Counted from the first letter of the stretch, positions 25,889 to 34,885 are shown. The stretch: 64,000 nt of DNA from Mucilaginibacter sp. (GCF_028288225.1 NZ_JAQBOC010000016.1:50123-114122); one strand, 5' to 3'. Program-made: numbers and translations. The notes: generated from the letters alone by a model not told the origin.

Positions 25889-26231
25889 GCGCCATCCCAA
25901 ACTGCTATTAGAAGACATACTTGAAAGTGCCGAAAAGATTATAAGCTATACAGCAGCGCTAACCTATGATGAATTTGTAGCAGATAGTAAAACCATTGAT
26001 GCTGTAGTAAGAAACTTCGAAATTATAGGTGAAGCGGCAAATCGCTTACCTGATGAAGTAAAGAATAATAACCAGGAAATTGATTGGCATAAAATAAGGG
26101 GTTTAAGAAATAGAATAGTTCACAATTATTTTGGTATAAACTATTATATAATCTGGGCTATCATAGAAGATTATTTGAATCCATTAATTGGTCAAATTAG
26201 TGCCTTGTTGAATCAACGCCAATACAGATAA
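25881..26231 (+). CDS. hepT: HepT-like (DUF86) ribonuclease toxin
   Basis: The 116-residue, all-helical protein has the HepT motif Rx4HxY: Arg76, His81 and Tyr83 in GLRNRIVHNYFG. Arg and His form the RNase active site of HEPN toxins, and Tyr is the residue modified by MntA in characterised pairs. All three are present, so the toxin looks active. It overlaps mntA by 8 bp. Function as a stress or phage-defence module is inferred from the family. Confidence 0.9.
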   Translation: MSERHPKLLLEDILESAEKIISYTAALTYDEFVADSKTIDAVVRNFEIIGEAANRLPDEVKNNNQEIDWHKIRGLRNRIVHNYFGINYYIIWAIIEDYLNPLIGQISALLNQRQYR

Positions 26232-26353
26232 CTATTCTTACGAAATACCAAACGTCTGGAATATCGAAAAATTAACTTATCTCTCGATAACTTTAGTTTA
26301 TTTTTTTTCATTAAATATTTAACTGATAACTTAGCGGCTCAAATTTCTACATT

Positions 26354-27334
26354 ATGTCAGCATTGTATCCATTAAAATTCAAAACCATATATAAGGACAA
26401 GATTTGGGGCGGTAATAAAATAAAAACCTACCTGCACAAAGATTTTGGTTCATTACCAAACTGCGGCGAAACCTGGGAGATCTCGGGTGTGAAATCGGAT
26501 GTTTCGGTAGTTGCCAATGGTGCGCTTGAGGGTGAGTCGCTGGCTGAATTGCTTGAAAAGTTTAAAGGCGAGCTGGTAGGCGAAAAGGTATATGCACATT
26601 TCGGCAATATTTTCCCTTTGCTGATAAAATTTATTGATGCCAATGAGGATCTTTCCATTCAGGTGCACCCAAATGATGAACTGGCCAAAAAACGGCATAA
26701 TTCATTCGGTAAAACCGAGATGTGGTATGTGATACAGGCTGATCCTGGTTCGACATTAATTGCCGGGTTTAACAAAGAGCTTACGCAACAGGAGTATCTT
26801 GATAAATTCAACAGCGGCCATTTAACGGATGTTTTGAATAAGGAAGATGTAAAAGCAGGTGATGTTTTCTTTTTACCGGCAGGCCGTGTACACACTATTG
26901 GTAAAGGATTGCTGATAGCCGAAATTCAGCAAACATCAGACATTACCTATCGCATTTATGATTTTGACCGGGTTGATGATAAAGGAAACAAACGCGAGCT
27001 CCATACCGAAGAAGCCCTTGCAGCTATCGATTATAAACATTATCCTGAGTACAAAACCAGATATCAGCCTGAAAAAAATGAAACGGTTAAGCTGGTAAGC
27101 TGCCCTTATTTTACCACTAACCTGCTCGATTTTACAACCGGCACAACCAAAGATTACAGCAACCTCGATTCGTTTGTGATTTATGTTTGTGTTGAGGGTG
27201 AGTTTACCGTTAAAACGAATGGTGACGAATACCCGGTAAAAATGGGCGATTGTATCTTGTTGCCGAAGACAATTAGTAATGTGCAGTTAGAAACCACTAC
27301 AGGTTTCAAGATCCTGGAAAGTTATATTGAATAA
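26354..27334 (+). CDS. manA: Mannose-6-phosphate isomerase, type I
   Basis: The enzyme interconverts mannose-6-phosphate and fructose-6-phosphate, feeding GDP-mannose or glycolysis. In the 326-residue protein the zinc ligands are visible as Gln103 and His105 (SIQVHPND), Glu122 (KTEMWYV) and His180 (GRVHTIG). The first cupin block ends in a GDVFFLPAGR strand, and a second cupin closes the chain. It is a single-gene unit here, followed by a REPIN-like element. Confidence 0.93.
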   Translation: MSALYPLKFKTIYKDKIWGGNKIKTYLHKDFGSLPNCGETWEISGVKSDVSVVANGALEGESLAELLEKFKGELVGEKVYAHFGNIFPLLIKFIDANEDLSIQVHPNDELAKKRHNSFGKTEMWYVIQADPGSTLIAGFNKELTQQEYLDKFNSGHLTDVLNKEDVKAGDVFFLPAGRVHTIGKGLLIAEIQQTSDITYRIYDFDRVDDKGNKRELHTEEALAAIDYKHYPEYKTRYQPEKNETVKLVSCPYFTTNLLDFTTGTTKDYSNLDSFVIYVCVEGEFTVKTNGDEYPVKMGDCILLPKTISNVQLETTTGFKILESYIE

Positions 27335-27339
27335 CAACT

Positions 27340-27456
27340 GTAGGGGCGTATTGCATACGCCCTATTGTATTTTGCATAATAATAACGTTTGTGTTAGTGG
27401 AATTGCTGAACGGGACGCGGATTAACGCGGGCGAGGGCGTAAGCATTACGCCCCTA
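27340..27456. repeat. REPIN-like doublet, family B, copy 2
   Basis: GTAGGGGCGTATTGCATACG at 27340 and the mirrored end AGGGCGTAAGCATTACGCCC up to 27456 form a 117-bp inverted pair. The arms match those at 6476-6556 while the inner spacer differs. It separates manA from the convergent kinase gene. Confidence 0.8.
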
Positions 27457-27463
27457 CAGAAGG

Positions 27464-28945
27464 TCACACCAACCTAATTGTAAACTTCGTACCCACATTA
27501 ACGGTACTATCAACCTTAATTGTTCCGCCCATTGATTCTACCTGGTTGCGGGTGATGAACAGGCCAATACCTTTTGCATCGGTATTTTGGTGGAAGGTTT
27601 TATACATGCCGAACACCTTATCGCCAAAACGTTCCATATCAATGCCGATACCATTGTCCTCAAACAACATGTATATATGGCTGTGATCTTTTATGGTGCG
27701 GCAGGTAATTACCGGCTGTCTGTCTGTATGGCGGTATTTCAGGGCGTTGGTAAGCAGGTTTTGGAAGATACTTTCAAGATAGGCCGGGATATATTCAATT
27801 ACCGGGCATTGTGTAAAATCGTATTCAATTTTTGCAGCGGTGGCTTCCACATTGCTTTGCAGGGCCGAAACCACATTTTTAAATACATCTTCAAATTCAA
27901 TCGCTTTCCGTTCCTTGTCAATATCCGTGTGGATCATAACAATTTCGTTAAGATGCTCAACGGTAGTGCTAAGGCTGCTGCTTATTGATTTGATATGCGC
28001 AAAAACTTCGGCCCTGTCTTCGACGGATTCGCTTTCCTCGTGCAAATTTACCATGAATTGTAAATTGCCGGAATGCGAACGCAGGTTGTGCGACACGATA
28101 TAGGCGAAATTTTGCAGCCGCTTATTGTGATCGTTTAATGAATTGATAGACGACTGAAGCGTAAGCCCTTTCTTTTTAATGCTGTCAATATCCTGCAATA
28201 TGCCCCTAATAGTGATGCATTTGCCATAATCATCAATAATAGGCAAACCTTTGGCCCGCACCCATATTACATTGTTTTTGGCAGATCTGAAAAGCAACTC
28301 AAGGTCATAGGGTTTGCAGAATTTTATGGCATTCTCAATAGCCTCGTTTATAAGGAGCCGGTATTGTGGTTCAAAAAAGCTAACGGCTTCTTCAATGCTT
28401 AATTTAAGCTGATCATTTAACTCGTAAATATCGAACGCCTCTTTTGAAAGCCATAAGCTCATGGTAGGCACATCAATTTCAAAGCCGCTTATTTTGGCAA
28501 TGGTACCTGTTTCGTTAAAATGAAAATCGTTTTGTGCCGAGCGTAAACCCAGTATTTTTGATTTGTTGATGTTTATAAGGGAACCGGTAAATTTTGGCAC
28601 CCCGTTATCTTCCCATTTTTTTGTGACGCTTTCAAACCATTGATAACCGGAATTTTTGGTTAAAAGCCTTATTTGAACGGTATTGGACTGGTCCTGGCTG
28701 CGTGAGTGAATAGCTTTTAAAAAAATGGGTTTATCATAATGGTAAAGCAGATCTTCAAGAAAAGAATTATAGGAACACTCGATCTCTCCGGGCTTATAAC
28801 CCAAAATGGTATAAAATCCGGCAGACCACTTAACCTGTTTAGTGTTAACGTTGTACTCCCAGATCCCCGCATTTAATTGATCAAGGATTTGAGCAAGATG
28901 GGATGCATCATCAGAATAAAAGTTGTTCCCGTCCACAATACTCAT
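27464..28945 (-). CDS. Cytoplasmic PAS-domain sensor histidine kinase
   Basis: The 493-residue protein has no membrane helix. Two PAS-like segments span about 20-130 (GIWEYNVNTKQVKWSAGFYT) and 140-255. The HisKA-like helix holds the phospho-accepting His286 in AYIVSHNLRSHSGN, and the HATPase core has the N-box (FQNLLTNALKYRH, Asn400), DNGIGID (430-436) and KGIGLF (459-464). It would autophosphorylate in response to an internal signal. No response regulator is adjacent, so its partner lies elsewhere. Confidence 0.9.
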   Translation of the reverse strand: MSIVDGNNFYSDDASHLAQILDQLNAGIWEYNVNTKQVKWSAGFYTILGYKPGEIECSYNSFLEDLLYHYDKPIFLKAIHSRSQDQSNTVQIRLLTKNSGYQWFESVTKKWEDNGVPKFTGSLININKSKILGLRSAQNDFHFNETGTIAKISGFEIDVPTMSLWLSKEAFDIYELNDQLKLSIEEAVSFFEPQYRLLINEAIENAIKFCKPYDLELLFRSAKNNVIWVRAKGLPIIDDYGKCITIRGILQDIDSIKKKGLTLQSSINSLNDHNKRLQNFAYIVSHNLRSHSGNLQFMVNLHEESESVEDRAEVFAHIKSISSSLSTTVEHLNEIVMIHTDIDKERKAIEFEDVFKNVVSALQSNVEATAAKIEYDFTQCPVIEYIPAYLESIFQNLLTNALKYRHTDRQPVITCRTIKDHSHIYMLFEDNGIGIDMERFGDKVFGMYKTFHQNTDAKGIGLFITRNQVESMGGTIKVDSTVNVGTKFTIRLV

Positions 28946-29130
28946 ATTAATATCCGACTCATTGTATTTTAATCAGTAGCTACAGGGCTCGTAATAGAAA
29001 ATTCTATGCCAAAAAACAGATATGAGCAAAACTGTAAGCCAGTCTATTACGAAAACCATCCTAAAATGGTTGGCAATTATATGAAAAATGTTATGACGAT
29101 AAATAATTTGAGGGGCTAAAAACGTAAAAG

Positions 29131-29802
29131 TTAATTATTACTTATAGCTGGTTTGCCTGATAGTTCATTTAGGGCATTTGAGGCTATCCACTTAGCCGGC
29201 TTGCTGTTTTGCAATAAGATCCGGTGAGCAGCTTCTATTGCATGGATCCTTAAATTGTTGTTTCTTTTGCCTGTTTGCCGTAGTGCCCAGTTAACCGCCT
29301 TCTTTACAAAATTGCGGTTATCCCAGGCTTCGCGTTCCATAACAGGAAAAAAGGGCATAAATGCCTCGTCGGGGGCTTTTTTGTTGTGGACGGCGAATTC
29401 AGCCATCAGCACGAACCCAGCCCGCTTTATAAATTCTTCTTCGCTGGCTGAATATTCTAAAGCTTTGCTAATGGCGAATGTTGTTCTGTCAAGCAAGTTA
29501 CCGCATACCTGGTCGCAAACATCCCACGAGTTGAAGTCTTTTACCCATTCGTCGGCATGTTTTTCAGTAAATAGCTTTGGATCGGCTATCATTGAGGCAA
29601 GCAGCCGGGCCTCATGAATTTTAATTTTCCACAGGGCCAGGGCCAGGGCATGATCGGTTTTAATAACCTTCGCTATCTTCCTCAATTCGGGGAGGGGGAT
29701 ACCCAAAGCATACCTGTCATCAATCCCGAAACGCTTCATGCCGGCAAGGTATTTGACGTTTGATTTTTGTTTAAGGAGATCGGCAACTTCTTCGATAGTC
29801 AT
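29131..29802 (-). CDS. AlkD-like DNA alkylation repair protein
   Basis: The 223-residue protein fits the HEAT-repeat DNA alkylation repair family (AlkC/AlkD): SWDVCDQVC and KKAVNWALRQTGKRN are conserved blocks at about 102 and 173. These glycosylases remove bulky or cationic alkylated bases. I start at ATG 29802 (MTIEEVADLLKQ); an upstream ATG would add 8 residues that do not fit. It lies 134 bp after hppD in the same direction and may or may not share its transcript. Confidence 0.85.
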   Translation of the reverse strand: MTIEEVADLLKQKSNVKYLAGMKRFGIDDRYALGIPLPELRKIAKVIKTDHALALALWKIKIHEARLLASMIADPKLFTEKHADEWVKDFNSWDVCDQVCGNLLDRTTFAISKALEYSASEEEFIKRAGFVLMAEFAVHNKKAPDEAFMPFFPVMEREAWDNRNFVKKAVNWALRQTGKRNNNLRIHAIEAAHRILLQNSKPAKWIASNALNELSGKPAISNN

Positions 29803-29861
29803 TATAAAATAAATAAGCCGGGGCAAAGCCCGGCTTGAAAGTAGTTAATCAAATCTGATAA

Positions 29862-29935
29862 TTAAATTCCGCGTTCAACATTCCGGAATCCGCATTTTAA
29901 AAAATCCGAAATCGAAAATCCGACTTCCGAATTCC
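29862..29935. repeat. Repeat words with TTCCGAAATCGAA (family E), copy 1
   Basis: Words such as aaatccgaaatcgaaaatcc fill the gap after hppD. Related text, often inverted, occurs at 39018-39056 and 56634-56765. It is intergenic only. Confidence 0.55.
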
Positions 29936-31060
29936 TTACAAATTTCCTCTCAGCTCCTGCTCCCTTTCAATGGCCTCAAAAAGCGCTTTGAAGTTGCCGG
30001 CGCCAAAGGATTTTGCGCCTTTGCGCTGAATGATCTCGAAGAACAAAGTAGGCCTGTCTTCAACCGGTTTGGTGAAGATCTGCAGCAGGTATCCTTCATC
30101 ATCACGATCAACCAGGATGCCCAGTTTTTTCAATGGTCCAAGGTCTTCGTCAATATGGCCAACGCGATCTGTCAGGTCATCATAATAAGTAGTAGGCACG
30201 GTTAAAAACTCAATACCACGACTTTGCAGGGTGGTAACTGTTTTAACAATATCATCAGTAGCCAGGGCCAGGTGCTGTATGCCTTCGCCTTCATAAAATT
30301 CAAGATATTCTTCAATCTGCGATTTCTTTTTACCCTCTGCAGGCTCATTTATCGGGAACTTAACAAAACCGTTCCCGTTGCTCATTACCTTACTCATAAG
30401 GGCCGAGTATTCTGTGGAGATCATTTTATCATCAAAGGTTAAAATGTTTTTGAAACCCATAATTTCTTCATAAAAATTCACCCACTCATTCATCTTGTGC
30501 CAGCCCACATTCCCTACACAATGATCAATATGTAACAATCCTGTTTCGGTTGGTTTATAGTTGGATTCCATTTTTTCAAAACATGGCAAAAACGCCCCGG
30601 TATAGTTTTTCCGCTCCACAAAAAGGTGCACGGTTTCCCCGTATAACTTTATCCCGCTGGTACGTACTTCACCATGCTCATCGGTCATAGTTTTTGGTTG
30701 CTGATAAGGTGTTGCCCCGCGGCTAACGGTTTGCTCAAACGCATCATAAGCATCATCAACCGATAACGCAAGGATCTTTACGCCGTCACCGTGCTTTTTA
30801 ATATGCTCGGCAATGGGATGGTCTGAATGCAGCGGGGTTGTTAAAACCAGGCGGATCTTACCCTGCTGTAAAACGTACGATACCCTGTCGCGAACTCCGG
30901 TTTCCGGGCCGGCATAAGCCAGGTTTTGAAAACCGAATGCGGTTTTATAATAAAAGGCAGCCTGCTTGGCATTGCCCACATAAAATTCAACATGATCTGT
31001 ACCGTTAAGCGGTAAAAAATCAGCCGTTATTTGTTCTTTATCTTTGGTTAGTGTTTCCAT
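29936..31060 (-). CDS. hppD: 4-hydroxyphenylpyruvate dioxygenase
   Basis: The Fe(II) enzyme converts 4-hydroxyphenylpyruvate to homogentisate in tyrosine breakdown. The 374-residue protein has the two VOC halves, and the iron ligands are His180 (LLHIDHCVGNV), His263 (GIQHLAL) and Glu342 (LFFEIIQRKG), all present. The C-terminal SFGAGNFKALFEAIEREQ block is diagnostic. It follows hmgA by 84 bp on the same strand, as in a tyrosine-degradation operon. Confidence 0.95.
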   Translation of the reverse strand: METLTKDKEQITADFLPLNGTDHVEFYVGNAKQAAFYYKTAFGFQNLAYAGPETGVRDRVSYVLQQGKIRLVLTTPLHSDHPIAEHIKKHGDGVKILALSVDDAYDAFEQTVSRGATPYQQPKTMTDEHGEVRTSGIKLYGETVHLFVERKNYTGAFLPCFEKMESNYKPTETGLLHIDHCVGNVGWHKMNEWVNFYEEIMGFKNILTFDDKMISTEYSALMSKVMSNGNGFVKFPINEPAEGKKKSQIEEYLEFYEGEGIQHLALATDDIVKTVTTLQSRGIEFLTVPTTYYDDLTDRVGHIDEDLGPLKKLGILVDRDDEGYLLQIFTKPVEDRPTLFFEIIQRKGAKSFGAGNFKALFEAIEREQELRGNL

Positions 31061-31065
31061 TTTTT

Positions 31066-31144
31066 TAATTAGTGAATTGGTGATTGAGTGAATTAGTGAT
31101 TAATAGGGCTTTCGCCTTTCAGCTTTTACCTTTAGCCTTTCACC
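31066..31144. repeat. Short repeat words between hppD and hmgA
   Basis: attagtgaattggtgattga and cctttcagcttttaccttta words lie between the two genes. The second motif also appears near 39240-39275. It is intergenic spacer only, with no terminator-like U-run, so co-transcription is still possible. Confidence 0.45.
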
Positions 31145-32302
31145 TCAACTCACCCAGCTTCTATAATAATTTTCGTCTTCAATTTTTACTGCATCTTCTG
31201 TAAGCATTAGCGGGCGGAATGGGTCTATCATTACAGCCAGCTCATCGGTTGATTCTTTGCCTATCGACTTCTCTACCGTGCCGGGATGAGGGCCGTGAGG
31301 GATGCCGCCCGGATGCAGGGTTATTTGTCCTTTAACCACGCTTTTACGGCTCATAAAATCACCATCTACATAATATAACAACTCATCGCTATCCACATTG
31401 CTGTGATTGTAAGGAGCCGGGATAGAAAGCGGGTGATAATCGAACTTGCGCGGTACAAACGAGCAGATCACAAAGTTACGTCCCTCAAACGTTTGATGTA
31501 CCGGCGGTGGTTGGTGCAGGCGGCCGGTTATCGGCTCAAAATCATGAATAGAGAAAGCCCATGGATAATGAAAGCCATCCCAGCCGATAAAATCAAATGG
31601 GTGGGTTCCGTAAATGTATGGATAGATGAGCCCTTGCTTTTTGATCAGGATCTTAAAATCGCCTTTTTCATCATTGGTTTTTAAATCGGTTGGTTTTTTT
31701 ATGTCTCGCTCACAATAAGGCGACTGCTCTGTAAGCTGGCCGTATGCATTGGTATAGCGTTTAGGGATCCTGATAGGGCTAAAGCTTTCTACAATAAACA
31801 AACGGTTATCAGGCGTATCAAACTCCATTTGATAGATGGTACCCCGTGGAATTATCAGGTAATCGCCATAAACAAATTTGATGTTTCCGTAGCCCGTTTT
31901 TAGCGTCCCGGATCCTTCATGAATAAATACTACTTCATCGGCCTGGCTATTCTTATAAAAATAATCCGTCATTGATTTACGTGGCGCAGCCAGTGAAATG
32001 TGCAGATCGCTGTTCACCAGCACCGGCTTACGGCTTTTTAAATAATCATCCTCCGGCTCAATTTTAAAACCTACCAGGCTGGTATGTTTCAGATGCTTTT
32101 CGCGGGCTATCTTTGGCTCAACTGAGTATGGCTCGCCAAGCTCTTTTACAAGAGTAGGCGGATAAGCATGATATACCAGCGAATACAGGCTGCTGAAACC
32201 CTCGGTTGATACCAGTTCTTCGGCATATAATGTTCCATCGGGCTTACGGAATTGCGTATGCCGCTTCGGTGGAATTGCTCCTAATGTATGATAAACAGGC
32301 AT
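31145..32302 (-). CDS. hmgA: Homogentisate 1,2-dioxygenase
   Basis: The enzyme opens the ring of homogentisate to maleylacetoacetate. The 385-residue cupin protein has the iron site His300, Glu307 (APYNHSNVDSDELLYYVDGD) and His336 (HPGGIPHGPHPG), and the conserved GSGTLKTGYGNIKFVYGDYL strand pair. It is the first gene of the leftward hmgA-hppD unit and probably shares control with the divergent FAH gene at 32796. A short frame and a possible promoter lie upstream. Confidence 0.95.
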   Translation of the reverse strand: MPVYHTLGAIPPKRHTQFRKPDGTLYAEELVSTEGFSSLYSLVYHAYPPTLVKELGEPYSVEPKIAREKHLKHTSLVGFKIEPEDDYLKSRKPVLVNSDLHISLAAPRKSMTDYFYKNSQADEVVFIHEGSGTLKTGYGNIKFVYGDYLIIPRGTIYQMEFDTPDNRLFIVESFSPIRIPKRYTNAYGQLTEQSPYCERDIKKPTDLKTNDEKGDFKILIKKQGLIYPYIYGTHPFDFIGWDGFHYPWAFSIHDFEPITGRLHQPPPVHQTFEGRNFVICSFVPRKFDYHPLSIPAPYNHSNVDSDELLYYVDGDFMSRKSVVKGQITLHPGGIPHGPHPGTVEKSIGKESTDELAVMIDPFRPLMLTEDAVKIEDENYYRSWVS

Positions 32303-32500
32303 GGTTTATTTATGTTGAAATGTTTGACGGTTTTTGTTGTAATGTTGAAAGGTTGCAAAGTTGAAATGTTAGCAACTTGCAGCATATCAGCATTATGAAT
32401 AAAACGATAGCAAAGCAGAATAGTTTTAAAGCCTGGTGTAATGATTCAACCTTACGCAGTTAAACATTACAACATTTCAACTTTAAAACATTACAACAAA

Positions 32501-32608
32501 CTAATACTGCGCCAATACGATCTTAGCGAGCATAGCATCCCTGAAAGAAGAAGCATCACTCATTGAAGTGAGGCCCAGGGAAAATAGAAAATGCTTTTGT
32601 ACGCTCAT
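32501..32608 (-). CDS. Possible 35-residue leader peptide or gene remnant upstream of hmgA
   Basis: ATG at 32608 opens MSVQKHFLFSLGLTSMSDAS, followed by SFRDAMLAKIVLAQY and TAG at 32501-32503. The second half is amphipathic and plausible as coding, but the frame is short and no family is recognised. It lies downstream of a promoter-like TAACTTTG and 199 bp upstream of hmgA, so it could be a leader peptide or a fragment of a lost gene. Confidence 0.25.
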   Translation of the reverse strand: MSVQKHFLFSLGLTSMSDASSFRDAMLAKIVLAQY

Positions 32609-32616
32609 AATTGAAT

Positions 32617-32645
32617 ATACAAAGTTAGTTCAATTAAATTGATTT
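32617..32645 (-). promoter_or_regulatory. Putative promoter for the hmgA-hppD unit
   Basis: Reading leftward, TAACTTTG (32619-32626) fits the TAnnTTTG -7 consensus, with an ATTG -33-like box 21 bases upstream. It faces hmgA. The spacing is right for the Bacteroidota sigma factor, but it is a sequence match only. Confidence 0.35.
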
Positions 32646-32795
32646 ATGCAATAGGGAGGGTAAAAGTCCGGGAGTCTGAAAGTCAGTAAAGTTCGGAAGT
32701 CAGAAAGATAAGCGGGGCCTAACATTACAACCTTTAAACATTACAACCTTACAACAACTTTACGTAGCTTTGAAAATACCAAACCAAAATAACCT

Positions 32796-33794
32796 ATGAA
32801 GTTAGTATCCTACAAAACTGAAGACAATGAGCATTTGGGTTTTTTTATTAAGGGGCATATCTACAACCTTAACTCCTGCGATAAGCTGATCCCCAATAAT
32901 ATGAATGAGTTTTTATGGGGAGGGAATGAGCTGATGGAACGCGCACAGCGCATTAACGCCGCTATTATTTCAGGGAAGATGGAGGCTAAGGAAGAGTTGT
33001 TTTTTGAGATGATAGCACCCGTTCCGCATCCAACATCGTGCAGGGATGCTTATGCTTTCAGGCAGCATGTGGAAACAGCCAGGCGTAATAGAGGGGCGGC
33101 TATGATCCCCGAATTTGACCAGTATCCTGTATTTTATTTCACAAATCACAACGCCATACAGGGAATCGGCGGGATAGCCTGTATGCCAGACCATTTCCAA
33201 AAGCTTGATTTTGAGCTGGAAGTTGCCGTTGTGCTCAATAAAAAAGCCCGCAACGTTAAGGCAGCCGATGCGGATAGTTTGATTGCAGGTTATATGATTA
33301 TGAACGATATGAGTGCCCGTACGCTGCAAATGGAAGAAATGCTGCTGAACCTTGGTCCGGCAAAGGGCAAAGATTTTTGTACCGTGATTGGCCCCTGGCT
33401 GGTAACACCCGATGAGTTGGAGCAATATAAGATTGCACCTAAGGCCGGGCATACCGGTAATGCTTATAATTTAGAGATGAAATGCGTGGTAAACGGCATT
33501 GAGGTATCAAAAGGAAATATGGCAGATATGGAATGGACCTTTGCCGAAATTATTGAACGCTGCGCCTATGGCTGCGATGTGCTGCCCGGCGATGTAATAG
33601 GATCAGGAACTGTCGGTACCGGGTGTTTTTTGGAGCTTAACGGAACGGGTTTATTGAACGATCCTAACTATCAGCCCCAATGGCTGCAGCCCGGCGATTT
33701 GGTTGAAATGGAGGTAACAGGGCTTGGTATGCTGGGTAATATTATTGAAAAAGCGGATAGTGATTTTTCAATTTTGGGGTTGAAGAAGTTGTAA
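32796..33794 (+). CDS. Fumarylacetoacetate hydrolase family protein
   Basis: The 332-residue protein carries the FAH catalytic core: CRDAYAFRQHV (82-92), metal Glu140 and Glu142 (FELEVAVVL), MNDMSAR (169-175, Asp171) and the GDVIGSGTVGTGCFLELNG block. In this position, opposite hmgA-hppD, the obvious role is fumarylacetoacetate hydrolysis, the last step of tyrosine breakdown. Its length and start (MKLVSYKTEDNEHLGFFIKG) are closer to the broad FAH family than to eukaryotic FAH, so the substrate is inferred from context. No maleylacetoacetate isomerase gene was seen. Confidence 0.85.
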   Translation: MKLVSYKTEDNEHLGFFIKGHIYNLNSCDKLIPNNMNEFLWGGNELMERAQRINAAIISGKMEAKEELFFEMIAPVPHPTSCRDAYAFRQHVETARRNRGAAMIPEFDQYPVFYFTNHNAIQGIGGIACMPDHFQKLDFELEVAVVLNKKARNVKAADADSLIAGYMIMNDMSARTLQMEEMLLNLGPAKGKDFCTVIGPWLVTPDELEQYKIAPKAGHTGNAYNLEMKCVVNGIEVSKGNMADMEWTFAEIIERCAYGCDVLPGDVIGSGTVGTGCFLELNGTGLLNDPNYQPQWLQPGDLVEMEVTGLGMLGNIIEKADSDFSILGLKKL

Positions 33795-33862
33795 TATTTG
33801 AAGGTTGTAAAGTTGAAATGTTAACGGAAAATATCAAGCTTAAAACCAGATAGGTTATACAT

Positions 33863-34822
33863 TTATATTTCATTTATTTTTTTCAGAAATACTATCGCTT
33901 CCTTTTGCGCCTGCCGTGCAATGTTAAGGATGCTATCCATCAGCCAAAAATTATGGGTTACGCTTTTAAACCGGTTAAATGACACGGCAATGCCCTGCCT
34001 TTTTAATCGCTCTGCATAAAGTTCGGCTTCATCGCGTAAGGGGTCATATTCTGCTGTAAAAATAAGGGTTGGCGGTATATAACTTACATTACCGGTTAAT
34101 AGCGGCGATGCAAACTCGCTATATGCATCAGCATACGGCCCCAAATAAGTTTTATAACTATTTTGAATCATTTCCCGGGAGGTCATATACCCTTTTTCAT
34201 ATTCACAATAGGATGGGGTATCAAAACGATAGTGTAAGGCCGGGCAGATTAATAGCTGACCCAGCAGGTTAAATCTTCTCTTTTGGCTTACCATGTGGAT
34301 AAATCCCGCGGCTATGTTCCCGCCGGCATTATCACCGCCAATAACTATTTTTTGATGGTCAATGCCATAATACATTCCTTGTTTTTTAATCCAGTCGATC
34401 ACCTCGAGTGCCTGGAATAAGGGTGTTGGAAAATTGTGTTCAGGAGCAAGCGCATAATCAACCGATATAACAACATAGTTGCTGCCCTCGGCAAGTGTGC
34501 GGCAAACGGAGTCGCTTGTTTCCAGGCTGCCACCAATCCAGTTTCCTCCATGAAAATAAATTAAAACAGGCTTTAAGTCCAAACGGTCTGCATTATAGAC
34601 CCTTATCTTAAATTCAGGCAAATCATCAGGTATAAATTTTAATTCATGTATCGACATCGACTCCACTTCAGAAAAAGATGCAATCCGTGTAAACTCATCC
34701 ATCATGTGCCTGAATGCATGGATTTCTGAGGGGATCTTGTAATCAGTATTAAATTTGGTGTTCAGCAGTTCTGAGATCACCGGATGCAACTCTTCTGTTG
34801 CAGCAGGAAGTATCTGTTTCAT
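33863..34822 (-). CDS. HSL-type alpha/beta hydrolase with altered nucleophile (pseudoenzyme?)
   Basis: The 319-residue protein shows the hormone-sensitive-lipase fold: oxyanion HGGNWIGGSL (91-100), YALAPEHNFPT, and catalytic partners Asp260 (EYDPLRDEA) and His290 (VTHNF). The nucleophile elbow reads GGDNAGGN, where active members have GDSAGGN; codon AAT at residue 165 replaces the catalytic Ser. The enzyme may be inactive as an esterase, act by another route, or serve as a binding protein. It is a single leftward gene between the FAH gene and the aldo/keto reductase. Confidence 0.8.
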   Translation of the reverse strand: MKQILPAATEELHPVISELLNTKFNTDYKIPSEIHAFRHMMDEFTRIASFSEVESMSIHELKFIPDDLPEFKIRVYNADRLDLKPVLIYFHGGNWIGGSLETSDSVCRTLAEGSNYVVISVDYALAPEHNFPTPLFQALEVIDWIKKQGMYYGIDHQKIVIGGDNAGGNIAAGFIHMVSQKRRFNLLGQLLICPALHYRFDTPSYCEYEKGYMTSREMIQNSYKTYLGPYADAYSEFASPLLTGNVSYIPPTLIFTAEYDPLRDEAELYAERLKRQGIAVSFNRFKSVTHNFWLMDSILNIARQAQKEAIVFLKKINEI

Positions 34823-34885
34823 AAATTAAATGGTTAATTGGGGGGCTATAAATGAATTAACCTTGTAAAGGGGCGATGAAATAAT

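Larger units (their letters stand above)
32303..32795. other. Divergent regulatory gap between hmgA and the FAH gene
   Basis: The gap holds the likely hmgA promoter (32617-32645), a small leftward frame (32501-32608) and words of the family F repeats (ttgaaatgttgtaatg: 32314-32372, inverted at 32464-32500 and 32720-32760). The inverted copies can fold the hmgA leader into a long hairpin. No further gene was seen. Confidence 0.5.
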
